Of a stretch of 64,000 bases of DNA, positions 38,505 through 47,926 are shown in pieces; position 1 is the first letter of the stretch, and each line of letters begins with the position of its first letter. This stretch comes from Micromonospora sp. NBRC 110009. Its GTDB lineage: Bacteria; Actinomycetota; Actinomycetes; Mycobacteriales; Micromonosporaceae. The DNA is taken from NCBI RefSeq assembly GCF_030518795.1, contig NZ_CP130427.1, forward strand, positions 868,001 through 932,000, in the 5' to 3' direction. Under the pieces are notes generated by a model. The model was not told the DNA's origin. It saw nothing but the letters and a program-made list of their open reading frames with translations, and ran no database searches. The translations under genes were made by a program, and so were the position numbers.

Positions 38505-40730
38505 TCAGCGGAGGGTCGAGGGAAACTCCTCGAACCACGCCTCGACCCGCTCGGCGGTGGCCGGGCGGGCGAGGGCGAAGCCCTGCCCGTAACTGCAGCC
38601 GGCCTGGCGCGCCCCGGCCACCTGCGCGTCCGCCTCCAGCCCCTCGACCACCACCTCCACGCCCAGCCGGACTCCCAGGTTGGCCACCACCTCGATCAGC
38701 GGGCGCTGCCCGTCGGGGGCCGGCTCGACCAGGTGCGGGCCGACCTTCAACAGGTCGATCGGCAGCCGGCGGAGCTGGGCCAGCGAGGCGTGCTCGGCGC
38801 GGAAGTCGTCCAGCGCGGTGCGCACCCCGAGCGAGCGGAGGCCGGCGAACCGGGCCACCACGGTGGGCAGCTCCGCGGCGACCGCCGGCTCGGCCACCTC
38901 CACCACCAGGCGCTCCGGCGACACGTCGTACGCGGCCAGGGCGGTGGCGGTGCGGGCGACGAAGTCCGGCGCGGCCAGCTCGCGGGGCGTGACGTTGACC
39001 GCCATCCACAGCTCGCGGCCGCTCCCCGACCAGTCGGCGAGCTGCCGGCAGGCCCGGTCCAGCGCCCACCGCCCCACCTCGCCGAGGAGGTCCAGGTCCG
39101 CCGCCACCGGCAGCAGCTCGTCCGGCAGCACGGTGCCCAGCACCGGGCTGCGCCACCGTAGGAGCGCCTCGGTGCCCACCGGCAGCCGGTCAGCGAGGGC
39201 CAGCACCGGTTGGTAGACCAGGTCCAGCTCGCCGCGGGCGACCGCACCGGGCAGCTCCCGCTCCAGGTCGAGCCGGCGGACGAGCTGCTCCTCCAGGTAC
39301 GCGTCGTACCACTCGATCCGGTCCCGGCCGAGCTGCACCGCGCGCCGCCGGGCCAGCTCCGCCTGGCGCAGCACGTCCTCCGGCTCGCCGCCGGTGGTCT
39401 CGGCCAGCCCGATGCTGACCCGGAGCCGGGTCGGCCCGCCGGGCCCCGGACAGGGCTCGGCCAGCGCGGCCAGCAGCCGGGTGCCCAGCCCGTACGCGAG
39501 CACCGGCCCGACGTCGGTGAGCACGGCGAACTCGGTGCCGGCGAGGCGCGCCACCAGGTCTTCCGGGCCCCGCCCGGCCTGGAGCCGACGGGCGACCTCG
39601 ACGAGCACCGGAACCGCCATGCCTACCCCGTCGTCAGCCCCGTGCAGGTCGACCACGAGCAGCGCGCCGCCCTCCCGGCCGCCCAGCCGGTGCAGCAGCT
39701 CGCGCCGGCCGGCCAGGACGGTGAGCGGGTCGGCGGCCGGCGGCGGCCCGGCCGGAGCCGGGTCGTCGCCGACGAGCGCGCGCAGCCGCGCCTCGCGGGC
39801 GGCCAGCCGCTCGGCACGCCGCCGCTGGTCGGCGGCGGCGAGCAGCTCCCGGAGCACCATCGGCGGGATCACCGCCAGCCCGAGCGCCATCTCGGGGGCG
39901 GTGAACACGCCCACCGTCCACAGGTGGTGGCCGGCGGCCAGCGCGGCGATGCCGGCCGGGCCGGTCAGCCCGGGCCAGGCGGCGGGGGACGCGCCGGCCA
40001 CGGGCCGCTCGCCGGCCCCGGTCCGCCGGGCACCGGCGGCGGTGAGCAGGGCGCCGAGCAGCAGCGGCGGCGCGACGACGAGCGTGGCCCGGTCCGGGGC
40101 GTGGCAGGCGAGCAGCACCACGAGGAGGGCCAGCCCGGTCAGCGTGGCCGCCGCGCCGCCGAGGCAGCGGGCCGCGCCCGGCCGGCGCCGCCGCTCCGCC
40201 AGCGCGGCCACCAGCAGCACCGCCAGCCCGAGCGCGCCTCCGACCGTGACGGCCCGGGCGACCGGGGGCGCCCCGCCGGGCGGCAGCAGCACCGAGCCGG
40301 CGAAGACCAGGCTGATCCCGAGGCCGAGGACGTCGACGGTCCGGCGGAGCCGCGCGGCGGCGGAGAGCCGGGAGCGGCCGCGGAGCCGGAGCAGGGCCAC
40401 GGCATACAGCGCGATGCTGGCGACGAGGCCGGCCAGGGCGACCGGCAGCCGGTGTGGCGGGTCGGCCAGCGGCAGCACCGCGACGGTGAGCCCGGCGGCC
40501 AGCACGGCCACGTCGAGGAGCGCCGCGACGCGCCGGGAGTTGCTGGCCGGCCGGGCGAGCCGGACGCAGGCCAGGGCGCAGCCGGCGGCGACGGCGAGCG
40601 CCACGGCGGAGCGGGCCGGGACGAGGCCGACGGCTCCGGCCAGGACGAGAAGCGCGCCGGTGAGGGAGACGACGAGGTCGGGCAGCGGCGGTCGGCGACG
40701 GTGGTCGCCGGAGGGGTGGATGGCGGGCAC
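38505..40730 (-). CDS. Membrane GGDEF-EAL protein 2 with degenerate motifs
   Basis: 741 aa. Multiple N-terminal helices precede a GGDEF-like domain whose signature reads LAGTEFAVL (AGTEF instead of GGDEF), so cyclase activity is unlikely. The EAL domain keeps EALLRW, VNVTPREL and VVEGLE, but DDFG is DDFRAEHASL and LKID is LLKVG, with the metal Asp replaced by Gly. It is probably a cyclic-di-GMP receptor or inactive regulator. The GTG at 40730 with AAGG about 8 nt upstream is my choice; the frame extends to a TTG at 40790. Confidence 0.85.
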   Translation of the reverse strand: MPAIHPSGDHRRRPPLPDLVVSLTGALLVLAGAVGLVPARSAVALAVAAGCALACVRLARPASNSRRVAALLDVAVLAAGLTVAVLPLADPPHRLPVALAGLVASIALYAVALLRLRGRSRLSAAARLRRTVDVLGLGISLVFAGSVLLPPGGAPPVARAVTVGGALGLAVLLVAALAERRRRPGAARCLGGAAATLTGLALLVVLLACHAPDRATLVVAPPLLLGALLTAAGARRTGAGERPVAGASPAAWPGLTGPAGIAALAAGHHLWTVGVFTAPEMALGLAVIPPMVLRELLAAADQRRRAERLAAREARLRALVGDDPAPAGPPPAADPLTVLAGRRELLHRLGGREGGALLVVDLHGADDGVGMAVPVLVEVARRLQAGRGPEDLVARLAGTEFAVLTDVGPVLAYGLGTRLLAALAEPCPGPGGPTRLRVSIGLAETTGGEPEDVLRQAELARRRAVQLGRDRIEWYDAYLEEQLVRRLDLERELPGAVARGELDLVYQPVLALADRLPVGTEALLRWRSPVLGTVLPDELLPVAADLDLLGEVGRWALDRACRQLADWSGSGRELWMAVNVTPRELAAPDFVARTATALAAYDVSPERLVVEVAEPAVAAELPTVVARFAGLRSLGVRTALDDFRAEHASLAQLRRLPIDLLKVGPHLVEPAPDGQRPLIEVVANLGVRLGVEVVVEGLEADAQVAGARQAGCSYGQGFALARPATAERVEAWFEEFPSTLR

Positions 40731-40969
40731 GGCGGTCGCCTTCGTGAGGGGGCACGGGCGGTGCTGTTGCGGAGCGGCGTGCGGGGTCAAGGGTCGGGGC
40801 GGTGGACAGCGGCGACGCCGGGCGGGGATCCGGCACGGCCACGCCTACAAACGACCCTGGATGCGAGGGGTTACGCGACAGGGCAGTGACGCCCGTCACA
40901 CCTATGCACCCGGCCACGGGTGTCCCGCCCGCCCGGAACGGGACCGGCGCGGGGTGCGATCATTCGGGG

Positions 40970-41350
40970 GTGAGCCGCCGCGCCGACACCGTCCACTTCC
41001 GCCACAACCAGGCCATCCTGGTCGCCGCGATCGTCGCGTTCATCGGCGCGCTGCCACTGGCCACCGCCCGGTGGTGGCTGCTCTGGGTGCTGCTCCTGCC
41101 CCTCGCGCTGATCGTCTGGTCCTGGCGGGCCGGCACCGACGCCGACGCCCGCGAGCTGCGGGTGCGGGCGCTCGTGGGGCAGCGCCGGGTGCCCTGGGAG
41201 CGGGTCGCCGAGCTGACCACCGACGCCCGGGGCCACGGCGTCGTACGGCTCGACGACGGCGAACTGCTAGTGCTCCCCGCGGTGCGCGCCGGCGACCTGC
41301 CCCGGCTGGTCTCCGCCACCGGTCAGCAGCCGACCGAGAGCGCCGGCTGA
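40970..41350 (+). CDS. PH-domain-like membrane protein
   Basis: 126 aa. Two adjacent helices (about residues 16-52, AILVAAIVAFIGALPLA and WWLLWVLLLPLALIVW) are followed by a short bacterial PH-like domain (RVPWERVAELTTDARG, then VVRLDDGELLVLPAV). Such proteins are common in actinobacteria; the role is unknown. The GTG at 40970 follows GATCAT (40958-40963) by 6 nt, suggesting a leaderless mRNA. Confidence 0.78.
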   Translation: MSRRADTVHFRHNQAILVAAIVAFIGALPLATARWWLLWVLLLPLALIVWSWRAGTDADARELRVRALVGQRRVPWERVAELTTDARGHGVVRLDDGELLVLPAVRAGDLPRLVSATGQQPTESAG

Positions 41351-41384
41351 CGGCCGCCGCCCGGGCCTGGGCGGCCGGCCCCCG

Positions 41385-42311
41385 TCAGTAGCCGTCCGCC
41401 ACCCGGTTCGCCAGCGGCTCCCCCGCCACGAACCGGCGCAGCTGCTCCCCCACCAACCGGTACGCCCTCGGCAGCAGGCCGCGTACCGAGCCGGCCACGT
41501 GCGGGGTGAGCAGCACGTTCGGCAGCTCCCACAGGGGATGGTCGGCGGGCAGCGGCTCCGGGTCGGTCACGTCCAGCGCCGCCCGCAACCGGCCGGACTC
41601 CAGCTCGGCGACCAGCGCCGAGGTCCGCGCCACCGGGCCGCGGGCGGCGTTGACCAGCAGTGCGCCGTCCGGCATCGCGGCCAGGAACTTCTCGTCGACC
41701 AGCCCCCGGGTCTGCTCGGTCAGCGGCACCAGCAGCACGACCACGTCCGCGTCCGGCAACAGGGCGGGCAGTTCGTCCACCCCGTACACCCCCTGGGCCG
41801 GGCGGGCGGAGCGGGCGACCAGGGTGAAGGTGACGTCGAACGGGGCCAGCCGGGCCTGGACCGCCGCGCCGATCGACCCCGCCCCGACGATCAGCACCCG
41901 TTTGCCGGCCAGCTCGTCGGTCGGGGCCACCTCGTGGTACGCCCACTCGCGCCGAGCCTGGGCCCGGGCGAGCGGGCCGAAGCCGCGCAGCGCGGCGAGG
42001 ATCGCGGCCACCACCCACTCGGCGGTGCCCGAGTCGTGCACGCCCCGCGCGTCGCAGAGCGTCACCCCCGCCGGGATCCGCCCCACCCAGGCGTCCGCGC
42101 CGGCGGAGAGGAGCTGCACCACCTCGAGGTCCGGCAGCTCGGCCAGCAGGGCGCCGGCGGCCGGGCCGGCGAGGAACGGCGGCACCCAGAACCGCACGTC
42201 GGCCGGGGACGACGGAAGCCGGGCCGGGTCCTCCAGCAGCTCCAGGGTGACGCCCGGCGGCAGCTCGCCGAGGAGGTCGCGGCCGGCCGGGTGCGGGATC
42301 CATACCTTCAC
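41385..42311 (-). CDS. D-isomer 2-hydroxyacid dehydrogenase family protein
   Basis: 308 aa. The NAD site is [10 protein letters not shown]. Catalytic residues are Arg in NAARGPV, Glu in the TDPEPLP region and His in TPHVAGS. It reduces or oxidises a 2-hydroxy acid such as glyoxylate, hydroxypyruvate or phosphoglycerate; it lacks the ACT domain of SerA. The GTG at 42311 follows TATCGT (42325-42320, minus) by 8 nt. Confidence 0.9.
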   Translation of the reverse strand: MKVWIPHPAGRDLLGELPPGVTLELLEDPARLPSSPADVRFWVPPFLAGPAAGALLAELPDLEVVQLLSAGADAWVGRIPAGVTLCDARGVHDSGTAEWVVAAILAALRGFGPLARAQARREWAYHEVAPTDELAGKRVLIVGAGSIGAAVQARLAPFDVTFTLVARSARPAQGVYGVDELPALLPDADVVVLLVPLTEQTRGLVDEKFLAAMPDGALLVNAARGPVARTSALVAELESGRLRAALDVTDPEPLPADHPLWELPNVLLTPHVAGSVRGLLPRAYRLVGEQLRRFVAGEPLANRVADGY

Positions 42312-42496
42312 GACCGCCGACGATAGCCGCCCGGCCGGTCCGGCCGGGCGGGTACCGGGTGGCGGTGCCCGAGACCGCCGCCGGCCGCCGCGCGGGTGAT
42401 GTCCCGCGCCGCGTCCCGGCGGCGGCCGGCGCACCGGGCGGAGTGTCCGGTTCGGTCGCGACCGGATCGCGACCCGGCCCGGCTAGGCTGGGGCGG

Positions 42497-43672
42497 GTGA
42501 GCGCGCGTCCCCCGTACCTCCGCACCGGCCGCCTCCGGGCGGCGCTGGCGGCGTCCTGCGCGGCGCTGCTGCTGGGCACCGCCGGCTGCGCCTTCGGTGA
42601 GCCGGCACCCGACCCGGCCGGCGAGCCGCCGAACCTGCCGACACCCTCCGCCTCCGCCAGCGCGGGCGGCGCCGGTCAGCAGGTGGTGGCCACGGTGCTG
42701 GCCAAGGGGCTGGCGGTGCCGTGGGGGATCGCCTTCCTCCCCGACGGCGGCGCGCTGGTGACCGAGCGCGACACCGGACGGATCCTCCAGGTCGGCCCGG
42801 CCTCCGGGCCCACCGGGATGAACGTCACCGAGGTGCAGACGGTGCCGGGCGTGGCGGCCGGCGGCGAGGCCGGGCTGCTCGGCATCGCGGTCTCACCCAC
42901 CTACGCGAAGGACCGCACGGTCTTCATCTACTACACCAGCGCGCAGGACAACCGGATCGCCCGGCTGGAGCTGGGCAAGTCGCCCACCCCCATCCTCACC
43001 GGCATCCCGAAGGCGGGGAACCACGACGGCGGCGGGCTCGGCTTCGGCCCGGACGGCTACCTCTACGCCAGCACCGGGGACGCCGGGAACCAGGCCGCCG
43101 CGCAGGACCCGAAGAGCCTCGGCGGAAAGATCCTCCGGATCACCCGGGACGGCAGGCCGGCCCCGGGCAACCCCACCGCGGGTTCCCCGGTCTGGTCGCT
43201 CGGGCACCGCAACGTCCAGGGCTTCGCCTGGACCAACGACAAGCGGATGTACGCCGTCGAGTTCGGCCAGAACACCTGGGACGAGATCAACCAGATCAAC
43301 AAGGGCGGCAACTACGGCTGGCCGCAGGTCGAGGGGCGCGCCGACGACAAGCGGTACGTCAACCCGATCGTGCAGTGGCGCACCGCCGAGGCGTCCTGCT
43401 CCGGGCTGGCCGCGGTGCAGCGGCTGCTGGTCACCGCCTGTCTGCGCGGCCAGCGGCTCTGGCTGGCGGAGCTGACCGCCAACGGCACCGTGCTCGGCCA
43501 GCCCCGCGAGCTGCTGACCGGGAAGTACGGTCGACTGCGCGCGGCGGCGGTCGCCCCGGACGGCTCGGTCTGGGTGAGCACCTCCAACCGGGACGGGCGG
43601 GGTCGGCCGGTCCCGGAGGACGATCGGATCCTGCGGCTGGTCTTCGCCGACGGCGGGGCCGGACGCAGCTGA
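42497..43672 (+). CDS. PQQ-dependent sugar dehydrogenase-like lipoprotein
   Basis: 391 aa, six-bladed beta-propeller of the glucose/sorbosone dehydrogenase type. Visible blocks are [36 protein letters not shown] and [13 protein letters not shown]. The N-terminus has basic residues, a hydrophobic core and GTAGC, a plausible lipobox. The protein is thus probably anchored outside the membrane. It may oxidise sugars with PQQ. The GTG at 42497 follows TAGGCT (42484-42489) by 7 nt. Confidence 0.88.
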   Translation: MSARPPYLRTGRLRAALAASCAALLLGTAGCAFGEPAPDPAGEPPNLPTPSASASAGGAGQQVVATVLAKGLAVPWGIAFLPDGGALVTERDTGRILQVGPASGPTGMNVTEVQTVPGVAAGGEAGLLGIAVSPTYAKDRTVFIYYTSAQDNRIARLELGKSPTPILTGIPKAGNHDGGGLGFGPDGYLYASTGDAGNQAAAQDPKSLGGKILRITRDGRPAPGNPTAGSPVWSLGHRNVQGFAWTNDKRMYAVEFGQNTWDEINQINKGGNYGWPQVEGRADDKRYVNPIVQWRTAEASCSGLAAVQRLLVTACLRGQRLWLAELTANGTVLGQPRELLTGKYGRLRAAAVAPDGSVWVSTSNRDGRGRPVPEDDRILRLVFADGGAGRS

Positions 43673-43798
43673 CCGGACGAGCCGGCCGGCCACCCAGCGG
43701 CGTCCGACGCGCCGAGCTGGAGTTGTCGGACAGGTGAGAAGCGCGGCGCATCCCTCGGGTTTGCCAAGATCCTCGAGCGGGCAGGACAGAATCTGAGC

Positions 43799-45418
43799 AT
43801 GGACGGCCAGGAGAACGAGCAGCGCAGCACCGGGGACGAGACGACCCCGGCGACCGGGCGCGCCCGCCGCTGGGCGTTCCTGCCCCGCAGGGGCGGGCCG
43901 GCGCGGGGCCGGCTACGCCGCCTCGGCGCGGTGCTGGCCCTGCTCGTGGTCACCCTGACCGGGATCGTCGCGGGCACGTACGCGGGTGGGCACGTCGGGA
44001 CGGACATCGGGCCGTTCCGGGCGCAGCTCAACCTGAGCCCGTCGCTGAGCGGCGGGACCACCGTCGACATCCCGCCGCTGGGCGCGCTGCTGCTGGACAG
44101 CCATGACGGGCCGGCGTACCTGACCGTCAAGCTGGGCGCGCTGGACCAGCGGCGTACCGAGGCGCTGATCGACGACCCGGCGAGCATCAGCCGGGCCAGC
44201 CAGTCCGCCGTCGAGGACGTCCGCGCCGGAGTGATGCGCCTCGGGCTGAAGACGCTGGCCTCGGCGGTGCTGGCCACCCTGCTCCTGGCCGGGCTGGTCT
44301 TCCGCGACGTACGCCGGATGGCCTGGGCGGGCGGCCTGGCGCTGGTGATCACCGCCGGCAGTCTCGGGCTGGCCGCCGCCACCATCCGCCCGCAGGCGAT
44401 CGAGGAACCGCGCTACGAGGGGCTGCTGGTCAACGCGCCGGCGATCGTCGGTGACGCGCGGCGGATCGCCAACGACTACACCAAGTACGCCGAGCAGCTC
44501 CAGCGGCTGGTCGGCAACGTCAGCAAGCTCTACACCACGGTCTCCGCGCTGCCCGTGGTCCAGCCGTCGCCCGGCACCACCCGGGTGCTGCACGTCTCCG
44601 ACATGCACCTCAACCCGACCGGGTGGCAGCTGATCCGGACGATCGTGGAGCAGTTCAACATCGACGTGGTCATCGACACCGGGGACATCACCGACTGGGG
44701 CAGCGAGCCGGAGGCGTCCTTCGTCGGCTCGATCGGCCTGCTGAAGAAGCCGTACGTCTACATCCGGGGCAACCACGACTCGGCGCGGACCGCCGCGGCG
44801 GTGGCCCAGCAGCCGAACGCGATCGTGCTGAACAACTCCACGGTCACGGTCTCCGGCCTGACCGTGGCCGGCATCGGCGACCCCCGGTTCACCCCGGACA
44901 AGGAGACCTCGCCGGCCGGCAGCGGGCTCACCCCGCAGGTCGCCAACCAGGTGATCGGGACCGGCGAGCAGCTCGCCACCACGGTGACCAACTCGCCGAC
45001 GAAGGTGGACATCGCGCTGGTGCACGACCCGGCCTCGGCGGGGCCGCTCTCCGGGACCTGCCCGCTGATCCTGGCCGGGCACCTGCACCAGCGGGAGGTG
45101 TTGAAGCTGCCGCAGGTGCCCGGCAAGCAGCCGACCCAGCTGATGGTGGAGGGCTCCACCGGTGGGGCCGGGCTGCGCGGCCTGGAGGGCGAGAAGCCCA
45201 CCCCGCTGACCATGACGGTGCTCTACTTCGACCAGCAGAAGCTGCTCCAGGCCTACGACGAGATCACCGTGGGCGGCACCGGGCAGTCGCAGGTCAACCT
45301 GGCACGGCACGTGATCCGCGACCCGACGAAGGGCGACCAGGTGCCGGTGACCCCGACCCCGACCCGCGGCGGCCCGGAGTCGGCCAGCCCGACGCCCAGC
45401 CCGACCACGACCGGCTGA
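43799..45418 (+). CDS. Membrane metallophosphoesterase
   Basis: 539 aa. A basic N-terminus and helices near residues 40-60, 155-170 and 180-198 precede a calcineurin-like phosphoesterase domain (from about 265). Metal ligands are in DMHLN, DTGDITDWG, RGNHDS and AGHLHQRE. The C-terminus is Pro/Thr-rich. Topology suggests an extracytoplasmic catalytic domain. The ATG at 43799 has CAGAAT (43787-43792) 6 nt upstream. Confidence 0.9.
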   Translation: MDGQENEQRSTGDETTPATGRARRWAFLPRRGGPARGRLRRLGAVLALLVVTLTGIVAGTYAGGHVGTDIGPFRAQLNLSPSLSGGTTVDIPPLGALLLDSHDGPAYLTVKLGALDQRRTEALIDDPASISRASQSAVEDVRAGVMRLGLKTLASAVLATLLLAGLVFRDVRRMAWAGGLALVITAGSLGLAAATIRPQAIEEPRYEGLLVNAPAIVGDARRIANDYTKYAEQLQRLVGNVSKLYTTVSALPVVQPSPGTTRVLHVSDMHLNPTGWQLIRTIVEQFNIDVVIDTGDITDWGSEPEASFVGSIGLLKKPYVYIRGNHDSARTAAAVAQQPNAIVLNNSTVTVSGLTVAGIGDPRFTPDKETSPAGSGLTPQVANQVIGTGEQLATTVTNSPTKVDIALVHDPASAGPLSGTCPLILAGHLHQREVLKLPQVPGKQPTQLMVEGSTGGAGLRGLEGEKPTPLTMTVLYFDQQKLLQAYDEITVGGTGQSQVNLARHVIRDPTKGDQVPVTPTPTRGGPESASPTPSPTTTG

Positions 45419-45455
45419 CCCGGCCGTCCGGCGTCGCCGACGCCGGACGGCCGGG
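45419..45455. terminator. Convergent 17-bp hairpin
   Basis: A perfect 17-bp stem (45419-45435 with 45439-45455) and a 3-nt loop lie immediately after the phosphoesterase stop and 8 bp before the convergent stop at 45464. Confidence 0.85.
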
Positions 45456-45463
45456 AACGGGCG

Positions 45464-47821
45464 TCAGCGCAGCGAGAGTGCGGCCAGGGCGGCGTTGACG
45501 ATGCTGCCGGGCAGCAGGTCGTGCAGCTCGTACAGCTCCTGGACGCTGCCGGACTGGCCGAACTCGTCCACCCCGAGCGGCACCGCCGGGGCACCGAGCG
45601 CCGAGCCGAGCCAGGCCATCGCGTGCGAGGCGGCGTCGTGCACGGTCACCACCGGCACCCGATCGGCGAAGGCCGACCGCAGCGCGCCCGGCACGCTCGG
45701 CACGGTCGCCGTCCGCACGCCCTGGCGCAGGGTCCGCTGCCAGGCCCGGTAGAGCCGGTCCAGGCTCGTCACGTCGACCACGTGCGCCGCGACGCCCTCC
45801 TCCGCCAGCTCCGCGGCGGCCGCGAGGACCTCCGGCAGCACCGCGCCGGAGGCGGCGAGCTGGACGACCGGGGCGTCCGCCAGGTGCGGGTACGCCACGT
45901 GCGCGTCGACCAGCCGGTACGCGCCCGCCACGACCTGCCGCCGCAGCACCGCGTCACCGAGCCGGGCCCGGGCCGCCTCGAACGGCGCCTGGTCGATCGG
46001 GCGGGTGCTGAGCCGGAAGTAGTACGCCCCGTCCTCGGCCGGCGCGGCGGTGGCGACCGGCGCCGCTCCCCCGGCGATCTGGCCGAGCGCGTCGCAGAGC
46101 AGCCAGTCGAGGCTGCCGGCGTACGCGGGCTCGACGAAGGTGACGCCGGGCAGCTCCAGCCCCACCGAGGCGGTGATGGTGGACTGGTGCGCGCCGCCCT
46201 CCGGGGCGAGGGTGATGCCGGACGGGGTGCCGGCCACCACGAACCGGGAGCCGGAGTAGGTGCCGTAGAGGAACGCGTCCAGGCCGCGCAGCACGAACGG
46301 GTCGTAGACCGTGCCGACCGGCAGCAGCGGCTGCCCGGACAGGTCCCAGGCGAGGCCGAGCTGGCCGAGCAGCAGGAACAGGTTCATCTCGGAGATGCCC
46401 AGCTCGATGTGCTGGCCCGCCGGGGTCTCCGTCCAGCGCAGCATCCGGTCCTCGGTCCAGGAGCGCTGCTCGGTGGGGGCGAAGACGCCGGTCTTGTTGA
46501 TGAACCCGGCCAGGTTGGTGGAGGTGGCCACGTCCGGCGCGGTGGTGACCAGGTAGGGCGCCACCTGCGGGTCGCGGGCCAGGTCGACCAGCACCCGGCC
46601 GAAGACCTCCTGGGTGGAGACCGGCTTGTTCGCGCGTACCTTGGTGGTTTCCGGGACGGTGACCCCGAGCGCCCGCTCGCGCGGCGCGCGGGACAGCGCC
46701 TCCCGGCGCTCGCCGGCCCGGATGCCGGCCGGGGACGCCGGGTCGAGGCGGTCCCACTCGGTCTCCCGGGTCAGGCCGTAGGACTCGCGCAGCGCGTCGA
46801 CCTGCTCGGTGCTGAGCAGCGCCGAGTGGTTGCGCGGGTTGCCGGCGATCGGCAGCCCCCACCCCTTGACCGTGTACGCGAAGACCACGCTGGGCCGGTC
46901 GGTGACCGCGTCGCACTGGGCGTACGCGTCGAGCATCGCCGCCAGGTCGTGCCCACCCAGGTCGGTGACGAGCGGGCCCAACTCCTCGTCTTGGATGTCG
47001 GCGATGAACTCGGCGACCGCGGCCGGGGCGCCGTCGAGGAACTGCTTGCGCAGCGCCGGCCCGGCCAGCCCGAACAGAGACTGGTACTGCTCGTTCGGCA
47101 TCAGGTCGATCCAGTCGCGCAGCGCCTCGCCGCCCGGCCGGGCGTACGCCTCGGCGAGCTTGCGGCCGTACTTGACCTCGACGACGTGCCAGCCGGCGGC
47201 CTCGAACTGGCCGCGCCACTGGTTGATCCGTACGCCCGGGACGACCCGGTCCAGCGACTGGCGGTTGAAGTCGACCAGCCACATCACGTTGCCCAGCCCG
47301 GTGGTGGCCGGGTCGGCGACGGCCTCCCAGATGTTGCCCTCGTCCAGCTCGGCGTCGCCGATCAGCGCGACGAACCGGGAGTGCGGGCGCTGGCCGAAGT
47401 GCGCGTCGACGTAGCGGCGGGTGACCGCGGCGAAGAGCGGCGCGGCGGCGCCGAGGCCGACCGAACCGGTGGAGAAGTCCACCCCGTCCGGGTCCTTGGT
47501 CCGGGACGGGTAGGACTGCAACCCGCCGCGCGCGCGCAGCTTCGGCAGGTACGACCGGTCCAGGTTGCCGAGCAGGTACTGGACGGCGTGGAAGACCGGC
47601 GAGGCGTGCGGCTTGACCGCGACCCGGTCCTCGGCGTCCAGGTGGGCGAACCAGAGCGCGGTCATCGCGGTGACCAGCGAGGCGCTGGACGCCTGGTGGC
47701 CGCCGACCTTCACCCCGTCGCCGGTGTTCCGGTCGTGGTTGGCCGCGTCCACGATCCGGGTGGCGAGCCAGAGCACCCGCCGCTGGATCTCGTCGAGGAC
47801 GTCGAGGTCGTGCTGGTTCAC
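45464..47821 (-). CDS. AceE/transketolase-like TPP enzyme
   Basis: 785 aa. The N-terminal TPP domain carries HASPVFHAVQYLLGN, a GDAELDEGNIWEA motif and LVDFNRQSLDR, where AceE has NLQRLDGPV. It continues with FEAAGWHVVEVKYG and GGHD. The C-terminal half has a transketolase pyrimidine domain (EGGAHQS) and a C-terminal domain. It is about 100 residues shorter than homodimeric pyruvate dehydrogenase E1. The substrate is uncertain; it could be a 2-oxo acid dehydrogenase E1 or another acyl-transfer enzyme. The GTG at 47821 has GGAG 5 nt upstream. It follows gatB beyond a palindromic repeat. Confidence 0.8.
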   Translation of the reverse strand: MNQHDLDVLDEIQRRVLWLATRIVDAANHDRNTGDGVKVGGHQASSASLVTAMTALWFAHLDAEDRVAVKPHASPVFHAVQYLLGNLDRSYLPKLRARGGLQSYPSRTKDPDGVDFSTGSVGLGAAAPLFAAVTRRYVDAHFGQRPHSRFVALIGDAELDEGNIWEAVADPATTGLGNVMWLVDFNRQSLDRVVPGVRINQWRGQFEAAGWHVVEVKYGRKLAEAYARPGGEALRDWIDLMPNEQYQSLFGLAGPALRKQFLDGAPAAVAEFIADIQDEELGPLVTDLGGHDLAAMLDAYAQCDAVTDRPSVVFAYTVKGWGLPIAGNPRNHSALLSTEQVDALRESYGLTRETEWDRLDPASPAGIRAGERREALSRAPRERALGVTVPETTKVRANKPVSTQEVFGRVLVDLARDPQVAPYLVTTAPDVATSTNLAGFINKTGVFAPTEQRSWTEDRMLRWTETPAGQHIELGISEMNLFLLLGQLGLAWDLSGQPLLPVGTVYDPFVLRGLDAFLYGTYSGSRFVVAGTPSGITLAPEGGAHQSTITASVGLELPGVTFVEPAYAGSLDWLLCDALGQIAGGAAPVATAAPAEDGAYYFRLSTRPIDQAPFEAARARLGDAVLRRQVVAGAYRLVDAHVAYPHLADAPVVQLAASGAVLPEVLAAAAELAEEGVAAHVVDVTSLDRLYRAWQRTLRQGVRTATVPSVPGALRSAFADRVPVVTVHDAASHAMAWLGSALGAPAVPLGVDEFGQSGSVQELYELHDLLPGSIVNAALAALSLR

Positions 47822-47869
47822 GGTGACTCCATCCGGGCGTCGCCGTTGACGCCCTCTGAGGGATTGGGT

Positions 47870-47922
47870 GTTAGAAAGGGCCCCTTCCTATGCACCAGGC
47901 GTTAAGAAGGGGCCCTTCCTTG
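47870..47922 (-). repeat. Two-hairpin intergenic repeat, copy 2
   Basis: A 53-bp element with palindromes around GGGCCC (47879-47884 and 47910-47915), separated by the same CTTAACGCCT block as copy 1 (read on the minus strand). It lies 4 bp past the gatB stop codon and in the same orientation relative to that gene as copy 1 is to its gene. It separates gatB from the AceE-like gene. Confidence 0.75.
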
Positions 47923-47926
47923 CAGC

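Noticed and set aside
33815..38992. A very long + strand open frame
   Set aside because: It is an Arg/Gly/Pro-rich shadow over ilvD and the antisense of sulP and the second GGDEF-EAL gene, with no recognisable domains.
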